From an uncultured Eubacteriales bacterium (GTDB taxonomy: Bacteria; Bacillota; Clostridia; Oscillospirales; Acutalibacteraceae), in the NCBI GenBank assembly GCA_934561055.1, contig CAKTFN010000013.1:1-39821 (forward strand): DNA of 39,821 nt. The letters are read 5' to 3'. The position numbers and the translations under genes were made by a program. The notes under the pieces are model-generated. The model made no database searches. It saw nothing but the letters and a program-made list of their open reading frames with translations, and had not been told where the DNA came from. Positions 39,747 to 39,821 of the stretch are shown here, in pieces (within the stretch, counting starts at the first letter, position 1; every line of letters begins with the position of its first letter).

Positions 39747-39821
<75 letters not shown>

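Overview
The window looks like chromosomal DNA from a Clostridia-class member of the Firmicutes (Bacillota), probably an uncultured gut Oscillospirales-type organism. The reasons are strong AGGAGG ribosome sites, sigma-A type promoters with 17-base spacers, type III pantothenate kinase, the rplS-lepB-rbgA gene order with an L19-type leader, and an EpsG/CpsB/BY-kinase style polysaccharide locus. No species can be named from the sequence alone.

Layout. Bases 1-300 hold two copies of a palindromic intergenic repeat and a reverse-strand terminator. Bases 322-4683 are housekeeping genes: maf and a Nudix hydrolase (-), an M14 peptidase (+), mscL-proC (-) and a PflX-type radical SAM protein (-). Bases 4723-8879 carry coaX and two secreted paralogues of an LCAT/lipase-like alpha/beta hydrolase in which the nucleophile-elbow serine is cysteine. 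A membrane protein and a VanZ protein follow (8926-10197).

From about 10255 to 36183 there is a large Wzx/Wzy-type surface polysaccharide locus. A good promoter and a structured leader of about 190 nt precede a nucleotidyltransferase-fold protein and an S24/S26 peptidase. Next come the sugar-nucleotide enzymes and initiating transferase: a CapD/PglF-type dehydratase, a PglC-like phosphoglycosyltransferase, a UDP-HexNAc 6-dehydrogenase and a 4-epimerase. Assembly and decoration genes follow: five glycosyltransferases (four GT4-type, one GT2), a TupA-like ATP-grasp protein, a second ATP-grasp protein, EpsG polymerase, a PIG-L deacetylase, a Wzx flippase, LicD, and a TagD-like cytidylyltransferase. 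Then come a second VanZ and an ABC exporter. A separate promoter drives the control module: a CpsB-type PHP phosphatase, an anchored Ig-like protein, and two consecutive Wzz/BY-kinases, the second with a remarkable Tyr/Gly-rich tail. The predicted product is an acidic HexNAc-containing polymer bearing phospho-alcohol groups and possibly free amines. A decayed glycosyltransferase stub and AT-rich genes mark cassette exchange inside the locus.

Bases 36188-38732 hold a small unknown gene, then rplS, lepB and rbgA. The end (38773-39821) is a reverse-strand tRNA region: tRNA-Leu(CAG), a four-unit tandem array of about 186 bp in which each unit carries a copy of the first 22 nt of that tRNA gene, and a tRNA-Ala(GGC) cut by the window edge. 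The tRNA-fragment array, the Cys-for-Ser hydrolase pair, the operon leader and the paired BY-kinases are the most unusual items.
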